Notes: generated from the letters alone by a model not told the origin. 64,000 bases of DNA from an uncultured Porphyromonadaceae bacterium (GCA_947175605.1 CAMWNH010000001.1:62001-126000), one strand, 5' to 3'. Numbered from the stretch's first letter, positions 52,248-62,180 are shown. Translations and numbers: made by a program.

Positions 52248-54095
52248 ATGATAGGGCAAAATACATCGGATACATCCATGACGGAGCTGCGCGAGCGCGC
52301 ACTGGCGCTTCTGCGGCGCTTCTATGGCTACAAGTCGTTCCGCCCGGGACAGTGGGGCGTGATCGAAGCAGTGATGTCGGGTCGCGATGCCGTGGTGCTA
52401 ATGCCCACTGGTGGCGGCAAGAGCATGTGCTATCAGATGCCTGCCCTTCTGGCATCCCGGGGATGCGTCGTGGTAGTGTCGCCGCTTATTGCGCTGATGA
52501 ACGATCAGGTGCAGGCTCTGACGGCCAACGGCATCCCTGCCGCGGCCGTGCATTCCAATAACCCGGACAGCTACAACCGCGAGGTGATGGACGGTGTTTA
52601 TGCGGGAAAAATCAAACTGCTATACATATCGCCGGAGCGTCTGATGGCCGATATCGACCGCTGGAGCCCCGATATGCCCGTGGCGATGTTTGCCATCGAC
52701 GAGGCTCACTGCATCTCGCAGTGGGGCCATGATTTCCGCCCGGTATACACCTCGCTCTCCGGCCTTAAGGAGAGGCGTCCCGATGTGCCGGTGCTTGCAC
52801 TTACGGCCACGGCCGACCGCCTGACGCGCGATGATATTGTGGCGCAGTTGCGCCTGCGGAATCCATACTGCTATCTCGGCTCTTTCGACCGTCCGAACCT
52901 CACGCTTCGGGCTTTTCCCAATCCGGGACCTGCAGGGCGTGTGCGCTATATCATCGATATGGTGCGTAAGTACCCGCAGGATTCGGGCATGGCCTACTGC
53001 CTGTCGAGGAAGTCGGCCGAGACGCTGGATGCCAAGTTGCGTGCGCGCGGCATACGGTCGTGCGTATATCACGCCGGGCTCGACCCGGCGGCCCGTGACG
53101 CCGCTCACAAGGCTTTTCTGAACGGGACGGTTCAGGTGGTGTGTGCCACGGTTGCCTTCGGCATGGGCGTGGACAAAGGCAATATTCGTTGGGTGGTGCA
53201 CAACAATATGCCGGCCAATATAGAGAGCTACTATCAGGAAATAGGCCGTGCGGGCCGCGACGGGCTTCCGGCCGAGGCGACTCTCTTCTACAGTTATGGC
53301 GATATCGTCACCTTGCGCCAGTTCATAGCCGAGAGCGGCCGTGTGGCTGTGAATCAGGAGAAGCTACGGCGTATGGATTCGTATGCACATTCAAGGGTGT
53401 GCCGCCGGCGCGTGTTGCTGAGCTATTTCAGCGAGGAGGCCGTGCACGACTGCGGCAACTGCGACATCTGTCTGAATCCGCCGGTGCGTTTCGACGGAAC
53501 GGTGCTTGCGCAGAAGGCGCTTTCAGGCGTGATGCGCACACAAGCATCAGTTGGCGTGTTTACGCTCGTCGATATTTTACGAGGCTCGCAGCGTCAGGAA
53601 ATACGCCAACGCGGTTTTGACCGCCTGAAGACCTTCGGCGTCGGTGCGGACCTAAGCCGGGAGGAGTGGATGGATTATCTGGGTCAGATGATCCAACTCG
53701 GGGTATTCGAGGTGGCGTATGAGCGCGGCAACGTATTGCGGCCCACCCCCTTGGGCATGCGCATACTGCGCGGAGAGGAGCAGCTGGAGCTTTCGCGCTA
53801 TGTGGATCCGCAGACAGCCGGAGAGCACGAAGCAGCCCGGGGGGCGCTTGCAGCGCGTGGCGCGGACCGCCCTGTAGATAAGGCTCTTGTGGAGTATCTG
53901 AAAGGCGTGCGCAAGGAGCTGGCCGCAGAGTATGGCTGCCCGGCATTCATGATTTTCTCGGATGCGACGCTCGAGGATCTCGCACGCCGTCGTCCGCGGA
54001 CAATGGACGAGCTGCTCGATGTGCACGGCGTGGGCGAGAAGAAAGCATCGCGCTTCGGACATCGGATGCTTCGGGCACTCGACGCGTACCGTTAA
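52248..54095 (+). CDS. recQ: ATP-dependent DNA helicase RecQ
   Basis: RecQ unwinds recombination and repair intermediates. ATG at 52248 (MIGQNTSDTSMTELRERA) gives 615 residues; the ORF track extends into the promoter. Helicase motifs are complete: YGYKSFRPGQW, LMPTGGGKS (Walker A), DEAHCISQWGHDFRP, YYQEIGRAGRDG. The zinc-binding RQC part shows CGNCDIC, and an HRDC domain (DKALVEYLKGVRKELA to HGVGEKKASRFG) ends the protein. It overlaps the convergent GNAT gene by four bases. Confidence 0.96.
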   Translation: MIGQNTSDTSMTELRERALALLRRFYGYKSFRPGQWGVIEAVMSGRDAVVLMPTGGGKSMCYQMPALLASRGCVVVVSPLIALMNDQVQALTANGIPAAAVHSNNPDSYNREVMDGVYAGKIKLLYISPERLMADIDRWSPDMPVAMFAIDEAHCISQWGHDFRPVYTSLSGLKERRPDVPVLALTATADRLTRDDIVAQLRLRNPYCYLGSFDRPNLTLRAFPNPGPAGRVRYIIDMVRKYPQDSGMAYCLSRKSAETLDAKLRARGIRSCVYHAGLDPAARDAAHKAFLNGTVQVVCATVAFGMGVDKGNIRWVVHNNMPANIESYYQEIGRAGRDGLPAEATLFYSYGDIVTLRQFIAESGRVAVNQEKLRRMDSYAHSRVCRRRVLLSYFSEEAVHDCGNCDICLNPPVRFDGTVLAQKALSGVMRTQASVGVFTLVDILRGSQRQEIRQRGFDRLKTFGVGADLSREEWMDYLGQMIQLGVFEVAYERGNVLRPTPLGMRILRGEEQLELSRYVDPQTAGEHEAARGALAARGADRPVDKALVEYLKGVRKELAAEYGCPAFMIFSDATLEDLARRRPRTMDELLDVHGVGEKKASRFGHRMLRALDAYR

Positions 54096-54670
54096 GTTAT
54101 CTGCAGATGGTCCATCACCGTGCCGGCGAATAGACGCTCTCCCATGCAGCGGAAGCCGCAGCTCTCGTATAGATGCCGGGCCTTGACGTTGTCTTTGTCG
54201 CACAGCAGGCCCAGGGGCTTTCCGGCAGCGCGGGCCCTGTTGCGAGCATCGTCTATCAGCGCTCGTCCTATGCCTTGCCCCCTGAACTCGGGGAGAACCA
54301 TCAACGTATCCAGATAGAATTCATCCGAGTCGGTCTCTCCGGGGAAGTTGTCCATTTCTTCGCTTGTCATTTTCCATCCCAAGGTGGTGCATGCCTCGTG
54401 GAAAAAGTGCACACGCAGACGCTTGAGCTCCGCGCCGTCATAGCTGACGCATACACCCATAGGCCGGCCGCTGTCGGTGCGGGCGATACGGGCGTTGGTG
54501 TAGGAATACTGTGTGTCCTTGCGGGAGGCAAGGCGCATGAAGAGGTCGTGAACATCCTCACGGCTGCATCTATCGCCGGCAAGACCGTCGGAGATCTCGT
54601 CTCCCACAGCCGCAAGTATAGCATCGGCAATCAGAGACGCATCCTCGGGGCTTGCATTCGCTATTTTCAT
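54092..54670 (-). CDS. GNAT family N-acetyltransferase
   Basis: The 192-residue acetyl-CoA-dependent transferase has the GNAT motif A VLPEFRGQGIGRALIDDA near residue 130 and the motif B segment ARHLYESCGFRCMGERLF. An N-terminal region (GLAGDRCSREDVHDLF) is unusual and not assignable. The substrate cannot be predicted. It is convergent with recQ, sharing the last four bases. Confidence 0.9.
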   Translation of the reverse strand: MKIANASPEDASLIADAILAAVGDEISDGLAGDRCSREDVHDLFMRLASRKDTQYSYTNARIARTDSGRPMGVCVSYDGAELKRLRVHFFHEACTTLGWKMTSEEMDNFPGETDSDEFYLDTLMVLPEFRGQGIGRALIDDARNRARAAGKPLGLLCDKDNVKARHLYESCGFRCMGERLFAGTVMDHLQIT

Positions 54671-54697
54671 GATATTGTGTGTTTGTCTACCGATAAG

Positions 54698-56286
54698 TTA
54701 TAGTACTTCCCAATGTCCGCCTTTATCCGGACCTACTCGCTTTATTCTCCTTGACTCTTTTAAAGATTTGATAATCTTCTTTACGCCCGATGGTGACATC
54801 TTAAGCTTTGTCGCCATTTCAGATATGGAGATTTTCGAATCGGCTTCTAAAAGTGAGATTAATTTCTGGCTACTCGTTAATGTTTTCTGGTTACTTAAGC
54901 CGGGTTCCTGGTTACTTTGATGCCTATTTTGGGTATACTCGTCTGTTTTCTGGTTACTTTTCTGGCCACGATGTATAGAATCTTGGTCGGTTTGAAATTT
55001 AGGAGGAGTGATCAAGGCATCGTAAAGTTCGAGCATGGCTTTTACGTCTTGTTCATGACCTCCGGTGGATAGTGTCAGTACTGTGCGGTCAACACCATCT
55101 TTGTGGGTTTCCTCAATAGTTACGGGCGTATGATAAACTTTTTCCCATTGTTTACATATACCACTCAGACCACTTCCGGCTCGTTCTCCGAAATCTATGA
55201 GAGAGAAGATTTTAAGCATTATGCCGTTACGTGGATCAGAGATACCGCCTTCGATAGCATCGGAAATGGAGATGCGCACTGTGCCGGGATTTGAGAGTCG
55301 ATACCCTTCTTCAGATTTATGGATAACCAGTCCCTGACGGCCATAAAAATCCGCGTGAACACAGGCATTAGTTAAAGCTTCACGTAATAGCTTGTGGATG
55401 GGGGTATCATCTACGCGAATATTACCTTTCAACACAAATGGAACCTTAAGCCCCTGTTGCATACGTCGCAGAACTTCAATCACAAAGTCGAATACATTGC
55501 CGCTCCAGTCACCGGATGTGGAGATAATACGGTCGGTCCAACGAGTTGCTCCCAAAGAGCGATTCTCTTGATAATCAAGAAAGTAATTTGGGAACTCACG
55601 TGTTATCTCATATTCGTAGCCGAACATCAACAGTCCAGCGGCCGTGGGATGGTATTTACCATCTTCGCCGATTCCGATAGCCCCGATTTTACGTAAAAAC
55701 ATTTCATCGTCCTCGTTGTTCCAGAGATGGTTCGTATGAGAGGAACGGAAAAAGTTACGATAGCCTTTGATTGTATCCTTACAGAATACCGACATATCCA
55801 TTTTCTCAAGGACCTTTGCATCTTGAGTGACATAAGCGGCATCACGAAACATGAGCGACATTTCATCGAGTGAGCAATGATAATCACCTTCATGGTTGCG
55901 ACGGTAGGTGCCCGATTTAGGGTCCATACCGACATAGACCGGTCGAGCCATGCGTTCAGCGCGAGGAACGTGAATAACAAGTATATTTTTACCGTCAATC
56001 ACCTCCGTCTGAACCATATTATGGGTAATGATGTTTGCGCTTATCTTTTGACGATTGTTGACCATGTTCCAGAAATCTTTCTCCAACTTCTCAATATCGA
56101 CATCTTCAGGCACAAGCTTTCCGTCCTTTTCCTCCCTTACGCCGAGCAGAATGACACCGATCGGTATTGGCAAAGGCCGAATAGGTCTCCCAAAATGATC
56201 CTGGGAAACCGCCTTTTTGCCTCCTTGGCTTCGAGTTGATTATGTTCTCGGTATTCTGCTAACTTGCTTAAATCGAATTCTGCCAT
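54698..56286 (-). pseudogene. AlbA_2/Schlafen-type ATP-binding regulator broken by two small frameshifts
   Basis: The intact part (54698-56173) encodes an AlbA_2 ATP-binding domain (GVILLGVREEKDGKLV), an ATPase-C4-like region (EALTNACVHADFYGRQGLV, DFGERAGSGLSGI) and a C-terminal winged helix (ISISEMATKLKMSPSGVKKIIKS). The expected N-terminus MAEFDLSKLAEYREHNQLEAKEAK starts at 56286 in another frame. After AAAAA the sequence [18 protein letters not shown] is read in a second frame, and then a two-base loss moves it to the main frame. A sequencing error is possible. The internal ORF would lack the start of the ATP-binding fold. Base composition is lower than the neighbours, suggesting acquisition. 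Confidence 0.75.
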
Positions 56287-56307
56287 GATTATGAGTCTAT
56301 TTAAATG

Positions 56308-56315
56308 CAAAGATA
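56308..56315 (-). promoter_or_regulatory. -7 promoter box for the AlbA_2 gene
   Basis: Minus-strand TATCTTTGC lies 22 bases before the ATG at 56286, supporting that upstream ATG as the original start. Confidence 0.6.
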
Positions 56316-56439
56316 GTAAAAAACATCCGCGCAGGTCCAACAGGCAATAGCAAAATTAAGATATACTGAATTGATGTGTGAAAATTCGCGAAAAGTGCGG
56401 ATTTTTAAAGATTTATTTGGTGGTGTGCGGGGAAAAACG

Positions 56440-56447
56440 TATCTTTG
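56440..56447 (+). promoter_or_regulatory. -7 promoter box for rpsA
   Basis: TATCTTTG(CGCC) matches TAnnTTTG, 73 bases before the rpsA ATG. Confidence 0.65.
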
Positions 56448-56520
56448 CGCCGCAAAGCGTCCGGCCCTGTCGGGACCGGGCTAAGCGAATTAATAAACCC
56501 TATTTACTAACTAATTTTAA

Positions 56521-58305
56521 ATGACAGAATTGAAAAATTCTCCCATCGAAGATTTCGACTGGGCAGCGTATGAGAACGGTGAAACCGTCGCCGACCAGAG
56601 CCGCGAACAGGTCACCAAAGCTTATGAGGATTCCCTCAACTCCGTGAAGGACAAGGAAGTGATCGAAGGTACGATCATCGCCCTGAACAAGCGCGAAGCC
56701 GTTGTGAACATCGACTACAAGTCGGACGGCATCATCCCCATGAGCGAATTCCGCTACAATCCCGACATCAAGGTCGGCGACAAGGTGGAAGTGTTCATCG
56801 AGAACCAGGAAGACAAGAAGGGCCAGCTGATCCTGAGCCACAAAAAGGCTCGCGCAGCCCGCTCCTGGGACCGCATCAACGCCGCTCTCGAGAACAACGA
56901 CATCATCCAGGGCTACATCAAGTGCCGCACCAAGGGCGGTATGATCGTGGACGTGTTCGGTATCGAGGCTTTCCTCCCCGGCTCGCAGATCGACGTGAAG
57001 CCCATCCGCGACTACGACGTGTTCGTGGGCAAGACCATGGAATTCAAGGTTGTGAAGATCAACGAAGAGTTCAAGAACGTGGTTGTATCGCACAAGGCGC
57101 TCATCGAAGCCGAACTGGAGGCTCAGAAGCGCGAAATCATCTCTCACCTCGAAAAGGGTCAGGTGCTCGAAGGCACCGTCAAGAACATCACTTCCTATGG
57201 TGTGTTCATCGACCTGGGCGGTGTGGACGGTCTTATCCACATCACCGACCTTTCCTGGGGCCGCGTAAATCATCCCTCGGAAGTTGTGGAACTCGAGCAG
57301 AAGCTCAACGTTGTTATCCTCGACTTCGATAACGAGAAGAAGCGCATCGCTCTGGGTCTCAAGCAGCTCTTCCCCCATCCCTGGGAGGCTCTCAACCCCG
57401 ACCTCAAGGTTGGCGACCGCGTGAAGGGTAAGGTAGTCGTTATGGCTGACTACGGCGCATTCCTCGAAGTTGCTCCCGGCGTCGAAGGTCTCATCCACGT
57501 CAGCGAAATGTCGTGGAGCCAGCACCTCCGCAGCGCTCAGGACTTCCTCAAGGTTGGCGACGAGGTTGAAGCACAGATTCTTACGCTCGACCGCAACGAC
57601 CGCAAGATGAGCCTCGGTATCAAGCAGCTCAAGAAGGATCCCTGGGAAGACATCGACACCAAGTATGCCATCGGCAGCCGCCACACGGCCAAGGTGCGCA
57701 ACTTCACCAACTTCGGTGTGTTCGTTGAGATTGAAGAGGGCGTTGACGGCCTCATCCACATCTCCGACCTCTCCTGGACCAAGAAGATCAAGCACCCCAG
57801 CGAATTCACGCAGATCGGTGCCGACATCGACGTTGAGGTTCTCAACATCGACAAGGACAACCGCCGTCTCTCTCTCGGCCACAAGCAGCTCGAGGAGAAT
57901 CCCTGGGATGTATTCGAAACCGTATTCACGAAGGATTCCGTACACGAAGGCACCATCGTCGAGATGCTTGAGAAGGGTGCTGTTGTAGCTCTGCCTTACG
58001 GTGTCGAGGGCTTCGCAACGCCCAAGCACCTTGTGAAGGAAGACGGCACCACCGCCAAGGTGGACGAGAAGCTCCCCTTCAAGGTTATCGAATTCAACAA
58101 GGACAACAAGCGCATCATCGTAAGCCACAGCCGCACCTTCGAGGATCCGGCTCGTGCAGAGAAGAGCGCAGAGCGCAAGGCTGCAAAGCGTCCCGCCAAG
58201 AAGCAGGAAGAGCCCGCTGCCGCTGCTCAGACTACTCCGCTGGAGAAGACCACGCTGGGCGATCTCGCTTCGCTGGCTGCTCTCAAGGAGAAGCTGTCCA
58301 AGTAA
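56521..58305 (+). CDS. rpsA: 30S ribosomal protein S1
   Basis: S1 helps mRNA bind the 30S subunit. The 594-residue protein contains six S1 RNA-binding repeats. Good examples are EGTVKNITSYGVFIDLGGVDGLIHITDLSW (repeat 3) and HTAKVRNFTNFGVFVEIEEGVDGLIHISDLSW (repeat 5). A short acidic N-terminus and an Ala/Lys-rich C-terminal tail (AERKAAKRPAKKQEEPAAAAQ) flank them. Codon choice is strongly biased to optimal codons, as in highly expressed genes. The antisense 650-aa ORF is a shadow. Confidence 0.97.
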   Translation: MTELKNSPIEDFDWAAYENGETVADQSREQVTKAYEDSLNSVKDKEVIEGTIIALNKREAVVNIDYKSDGIIPMSEFRYNPDIKVGDKVEVFIENQEDKKGQLILSHKKARAARSWDRINAALENNDIIQGYIKCRTKGGMIVDVFGIEAFLPGSQIDVKPIRDYDVFVGKTMEFKVVKINEEFKNVVVSHKALIEAELEAQKREIISHLEKGQVLEGTVKNITSYGVFIDLGGVDGLIHITDLSWGRVNHPSEVVELEQKLNVVILDFDNEKKRIALGLKQLFPHPWEALNPDLKVGDRVKGKVVVMADYGAFLEVAPGVEGLIHVSEMSWSQHLRSAQDFLKVGDEVEAQILTLDRNDRKMSLGIKQLKKDPWEDIDTKYAIGSRHTAKVRNFTNFGVFVEIEEGVDGLIHISDLSWTKKIKHPSEFTQIGADIDVEVLNIDKDNRRLSLGHKQLEENPWDVFETVFTKDSVHEGTIVEMLEKGAVVALPYGVEGFATPKHLVKEDGTTAKVDEKLPFKVIEFNKDNKRIIVSHSRTFEDPARAEKSAERKAAKRPAKKQEEPAAAAQTTPLEKTTLGDLASLAALKEKLSK

Positions 58306-58331
58306 TCTGACAGTCTCAGATAAAGGCCTAT

Positions 58332-58374
58332 ACGGGCGCCACATTTCCCATCGGGAGTTGTGGCGCCCGTTTTG
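58332..58374 (+). terminator. Terminator after rpsA
   Basis: The 11-bp stem ACGGGCGCCAC/GTGGCGCCCGT is followed by TTTT, 26 bases past the rpsA stop. Confidence 0.88.
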
Positions 58375-58431
58375 TGATTTCGCGCTTGGCGATTTTAGTC
58401 GGGGAGGCTTGGTTTTGGTTTTTGAACTATG

Positions 58432-58439
58432 TATATTTG
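58432..58439 (+). promoter_or_regulatory. -7 promoter box for the amidase gene
   Basis: TATATTTG(CAC) matches TAnnTTTG, about 25 bases before the ATG. Confidence 0.6.
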
Positions 58440-58463
58440 CACTATAATTCAAAATCCGTGACC

Positions 58464-59912
58464 ATGAAACGATTTCTATCCATTGCCTTCGCGTCGGCTG
58501 CCCTTTGTGCAGGCGCCCAGGAGGCTCCCATGTTGAAGATATATTCCGGAGCGCCGGACACGATCCGCTCGGCGGAAACGACTTTGGTGTGCGTCACCCA
58601 GCCGGGTGCGCGTGCGAGCATTGCCGACGAGGCCGTGCATGTTTACCGCACAGGGTCGTTCGGCAGCAAAGTGGCGCTCCGGCCGGGGCTGAACCGCGTG
58701 AGCGTGGATGTCGAGAAGGACGGCAAGAGCACCAAGCGGGTGCTCGAGATATACCGCGATACGGTGGCAGCACCGAAGCGTGTGGCTAAAGAGACGCCGG
58801 AGACGAGATTCGTGGAGGGGCGCTGGGTGGAGACCCTTCCCGGGGCTTACCTGCAATACGGCAACGGCGATGACCGGCTCGGAGGCTCGAAGATGGGCTT
58901 TATTGACGAGGGGATAGTGCTCAAGGCCGTGGGCGAGAAGGGGAGTCTGTATTGCGTTCAGCTCGGCGATAACCGCCGTGCGTATCTGCCCAAGGAGTAT
59001 GCCTCCGACGCCGTGGCGCCTGCCGTGGCCGGGGCTGTGAATACGGGCAGCTGGAGTGTGGCTGATGCGGGCGATGTGGATCGCGTGACTATTTCGCTGC
59101 CTCGCCGTCTGGCATACAGCTACGCCACGGAGCTCGACCCTTCGACCATTACGGTGGATGTGTATGGCGCTACGGACAATAGCAACTGGATAACGCAGCG
59201 AACGGCAACGTTGGGCATAATCGATTATGTGGATTTCCGTCAGGTGGATTCGGATGTCTACCGCGTGATTCTGCGTCTGAAGCCAGGTGTGCAGTGGGGT
59301 TTCCATGTGGGCTATCAGGGCACGAGTCTGACGATTGACGTACGCCACCGTCCGGTCTCGCTCGCTCTGAAAAATCTCACCATTGGTCTGGATGCAGGTC
59401 ATGGCGGTCCGTACCCCGGGGCCTACTCGCCCTCGGGCCTGAAGGAGAAGGAAGTGAATCTCGATATCGTTCAGCACATCAGAGAGATTCTCGAGGCCAA
59501 GGGCGCGAAGGTGGTGATGACGCGCACGGGAGATACCGGTCCGTCGATGGCCGAGCGCAAGCGCATCTGGCGTGAGGCGAAGGTGGATATGGCCGTGTCC
59601 GTGCATAATAACTCGGGCGGCGGTGCGCTCTCATCGCCCGGAACAGCCGTGCTCTACAAGCATCTCTTCTGTCGTCCTATGGCGCAGGCTGTCACGGCGC
59701 GCTTGCTTGAGACGGGGCTGCCGCTGTTCGGTATCGTGCAGAATTTCAACTTCTCGCTGAACGGGCCGACGGAGTTTCCGGAGGTGCTTGTCGAGGGTAT
59801 GTTTATGAGCTCGCTCGTGGAAGAGGAGAAGCTCGCTGATCCCGCGTTCCGGCGTCTGGTGGCGCAGAAGATCGTTGCCGGAATTGAAGATTATCTGAAG
59901 TCTGCCCGCTGA
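58464..59912 (+). CDS. N-acetylmuramoyl-L-alanine amidase (Amidase_3)
   Basis: This secreted zinc enzyme cleaves the amide bond between MurNAc and the stem peptide, probably at division. ATG at 58464 (MKRFLSIAFASAALCAGAQ) starts 482 residues with a signal peptide. A beta-rich region of about 300 residues comes first. The catalytic domain then starts TIGLDAGHGGPYPGA (zinc His), with the zinc Glu in LKEKEVNLDIV and the second His in VSVHNNSGG; a further glutamate is in PEVLVEGMFMSS. The ORF-track start lies before the promoter. Confidence 0.94.
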   Translation: MKRFLSIAFASAALCAGAQEAPMLKIYSGAPDTIRSAETTLVCVTQPGARASIADEAVHVYRTGSFGSKVALRPGLNRVSVDVEKDGKSTKRVLEIYRDTVAAPKRVAKETPETRFVEGRWVETLPGAYLQYGNGDDRLGGSKMGFIDEGIVLKAVGEKGSLYCVQLGDNRRAYLPKEYASDAVAPAVAGAVNTGSWSVADAGDVDRVTISLPRRLAYSYATELDPSTITVDVYGATDNSNWITQRTATLGIIDYVDFRQVDSDVYRVILRLKPGVQWGFHVGYQGTSLTIDVRHRPVSLALKNLTIGLDAGHGGPYPGAYSPSGLKEKEVNLDIVQHIREILEAKGAKVVMTRTGDTGPSMAERKRIWREAKVDMAVSVHNNSGGGALSSPGTAVLYKHLFCRPMAQAVTARLLETGLPLFGIVQNFNFSLNGPTEFPEVLVEGMFMSSLVEEEKLADPAFRRLVAQKIVAGIEDYLKSAR

Positions 59913-59923
59913 AAGAAGGACTT

Positions 59924-61264
59924 ATGAGAAAGATATTTGCAGTAGTATTAGCATGCTTCGCGGCCATTGCTGCTTTCGGGTCCGGTGGTATCCGCGGCGT
60001 ATGGAAGGGCACGCTCATGGGGCGAATTCCGGTAGTGTTCAATGTCGTCAACGATAGCACGGCCACGATGTCCTCGCCTGCGCAGGGAGTGTCGGAGATT
60101 CCATGCGATTATGCACGGGTGAATGCTGCGGGCGACAGTCTTGAGGTGTATATAAAACGTCTGCAGTTGAGTTTCCGAGGGGCCTATAAGCCGGCGAAGG
60201 ATGAGATTGGCGGGGTGTTCATGCAGGGTGTGATGATGCCTCTGACGCTGGTGCGCGGCAAGGAATCGGATATGTATCCGGAGCGTCCGCAGACGCCGGT
60301 CGGGCCCTTCGATTATCGCGAGGAGGAGGTAAGCTTCCGGAACGGCGATGTTACGCTGTGCGGAACACTGACTATGCCGTCGCAGCCGGTGAGCGGCGGT
60401 TTTCCCGCTGTAGTTTTGGCCTCGGGAAGCGGCGCACAGAATCGCGATGAGGAGCTTTTCGGGCACAAGCCTTTTGCTGTGCTGGCTGATAAGCTTACGC
60501 GTTCGGGCGTGGCTGTGCTGCGTTTCGACGACCGCGGTGCGGGCGAAAGCGATGCGCTGAGAGGCGATGAAACGACGATGGATTTTGCCGGCGACGTCAT
60601 GGCCGGTCTGCGCTATCTGCGCGAGCGCCCGGAGGTGGACGATGCGCGTGTGGGTATCCTCGGCCATAGCGAGGGAGGCACGGAAGCGCTGATCAACGCC
60701 GGGCTGTACCCTCGTGAGGTGAATTTCGTGGTCAGCCTTGCAGGTATGGCCGTGAAGGGCGAGGAGCTGATGGTGAAGCAGAATGAGGATATTTGCGAGG
60801 TGTCGGGGACGCCGCTGAAGGATGGAGAAGTGGACATTCTGCGCAGGATGTTCCGCGTGATTGCCGAGAGCAGCGATTCGCTGGAGCTGGCAAATACGCT
60901 AAGGCCGCTTGTGGCCGAACTGCATCCGGCATATACGCCCGAGCAGGTGGAGGCTGACTTGCGAGTGCCCACGATGCCTTGGTATGTCGCTTTCGTGAAG
61001 CTCGATCCGGGGCCTTATCTTTCCAGGATTGAGTGTCCTGTTCTGGCGCTGAACGGCACATGGGATGCGCAGGTGAACTGCGAAATGAATCTCGGTGCAA
61101 TCGAGGCCGCGGTGCCCACGGCGGAAGTGGTGCGGATGGAGAATCTGAACCACATGTTCCAGCGTCCTTCCTCGAGCTCCGAATCGATGAAATACGGCAC
61201 CATCACCCAGACCATCTCCCCCGAAGTCCTCGACCTCATCGCCCGCTGGATCGTGGAGCGATAA
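59924..61264 (+). CDS. Exported alpha/beta hydrolase
   Basis: The 446-residue protein has a signal peptide, then a beta-domain of about 100 residues (WKGTLMGRIPVVFNVVNDSTATMSSP) found before some peptidase-like hydrolases. The hydrolase fold follows, with nucleophile elbow GHSEGGTEAL, Asp in NGTWDAQV and His in LNHMFQ. The RFDDRGAGES segment is typical of serine hydrolases of the COG1073/prolyl-oligopeptidase side. Substrate unknown. It starts 11 bases after the amidase, likely in the same transcript. Confidence 0.9.
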   Translation: MRKIFAVVLACFAAIAAFGSGGIRGVWKGTLMGRIPVVFNVVNDSTATMSSPAQGVSEIPCDYARVNAAGDSLEVYIKRLQLSFRGAYKPAKDEIGGVFMQGVMMPLTLVRGKESDMYPERPQTPVGPFDYREEEVSFRNGDVTLCGTLTMPSQPVSGGFPAVVLASGSGAQNRDEELFGHKPFAVLADKLTRSGVAVLRFDDRGAGESDALRGDETTMDFAGDVMAGLRYLRERPEVDDARVGILGHSEGGTEALINAGLYPREVNFVVSLAGMAVKGEELMVKQNEDICEVSGTPLKDGEVDILRRMFRVIAESSDSLELANTLRPLVAELHPAYTPEQVEADLRVPTMPWYVAFVKLDPGPYLSRIECPVLALNGTWDAQVNCEMNLGAIEAAVPTAEVVRMENLNHMFQRPSSSSESMKYGTITQTISPEVLDLIARWIVER

Positions 61265-61271
61265 GGCGGAG

Positions 61272-61321
61272 CAAAAAAATCACCGGCCGACGAGACGTTG
61301 AAACGTGCTCGGCGGCCGGTG
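61272..61321 (-). terminator. Terminator between two convergent hydrolases
   Basis: CACCGGCC/GGCCGGTG form a stem followed by ATTTTTTT on the minus strand. It may serve both converging transcripts. Confidence 0.8.
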
Positions 61322-61325
61322 TCGT

Positions 61326-62180
61326 TTATTCGGAGAGGGTGGATTTGAGCCATTCGGCTACGAGGGTGGGGGTGGATTGTGTGGTTTCGGTGAACATGTG
61401 GTTGTCGGTGGGGATGAGCTGTAGCCGGCTGTTTTTGAGTTTCTCGTGATAGCGCTCGGCGTAAGTGTAGGGCACGACACGGTCTTGCATGCCGTGCACG
61501 ATAAGGGCCGGTCCGTCGTATTGTGCTGCGGTTTCGTAGATGGGAAGCTTGATGGCGCTTTCTATGTAGTTCTTGCCTAACTGCAGGGCCCGACTGCCGG
61601 GAAAGTGGGGGAGCTCGACGTATTCGTCCTGGAAATTCCACGGGTCGTAGAATGCACCCATGGTGTTTCCGCGCAGGGCGTCGTCGCGCAATACTGCGGC
61701 CGGGGCGAGGAGTACTTCGGCTTTAATGGTCGGATATCCTAATTCGCCGGCGGTCATGCTGACAACGACACCTCCCTGTGAATGTCCGACGAGTGCGATG
61801 TCTTTTACCCAGGGCTGCTGTTGTGCCCATGCGATTACGCTTTTGAGGTCGGCAATTTCGTTGAGAACGGTCATGTTCTTGAATTCGCCTTCGCTTCGGC
61901 CGTGGGCATTGAAGTCGAACCTCAGTGTGGCCATGCCTTGACGGACGATGCTTTGGGATATGGAGGAGGGGAAGGCGCCGAGGCCGCTGTCGTTGAAGCC
62001 GTGTGCGATTATGACGAGGGGAAGGGGTTGTGGGGATTCCGAGGGTCTGTCGATCACGGCAAAGAGTTTGCCGACGGATCCTTGCAGGCAGAGGGTATCG
62101 GGCTGCAAGGCGGCCACGGCGGCGTGTGTTGTGAAAATTGATGCGGTAAGCGCGATGATGGCTGAAATCAGTTTTTTCAT
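61326..62180 (-). CDS. Exported alpha/beta hydrolase (esterase-like)
   Basis: The 284-residue protein has a signal peptide (MKKLISAIIALTASIFTTHAAVA) and a compact alpha/beta hydrolase fold. Catalytic Ser is in VGHSQGGVVV, Asp in HGMQDRVVPY and His in DNHMF. The IIAHGFNDSG and RFDFNAHGRSEG segments resemble bacterial cinnamoyl/feruloyl esterases, so hydrolysis of plant-derived esters is possible but not proven. It is convergent with the preceding hydrolase gene. Confidence 0.9.
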   Translation of the reverse strand: MKKLISAIIALTASIFTTHAAVAALQPDTLCLQGSVGKLFAVIDRPSESPQPLPLVIIAHGFNDSGLGAFPSSISQSIVRQGMATLRFDFNAHGRSEGEFKNMTVLNEIADLKSVIAWAQQQPWVKDIALVGHSQGGVVVSMTAGELGYPTIKAEVLLAPAAVLRDDALRGNTMGAFYDPWNFQDEYVELPHFPGSRALQLGKNYIESAIKLPIYETAAQYDGPALIVHGMQDRVVPYTYAERYHEKLKNSRLQLIPTDNHMFTETTQSTPTLVAEWLKSTLSE

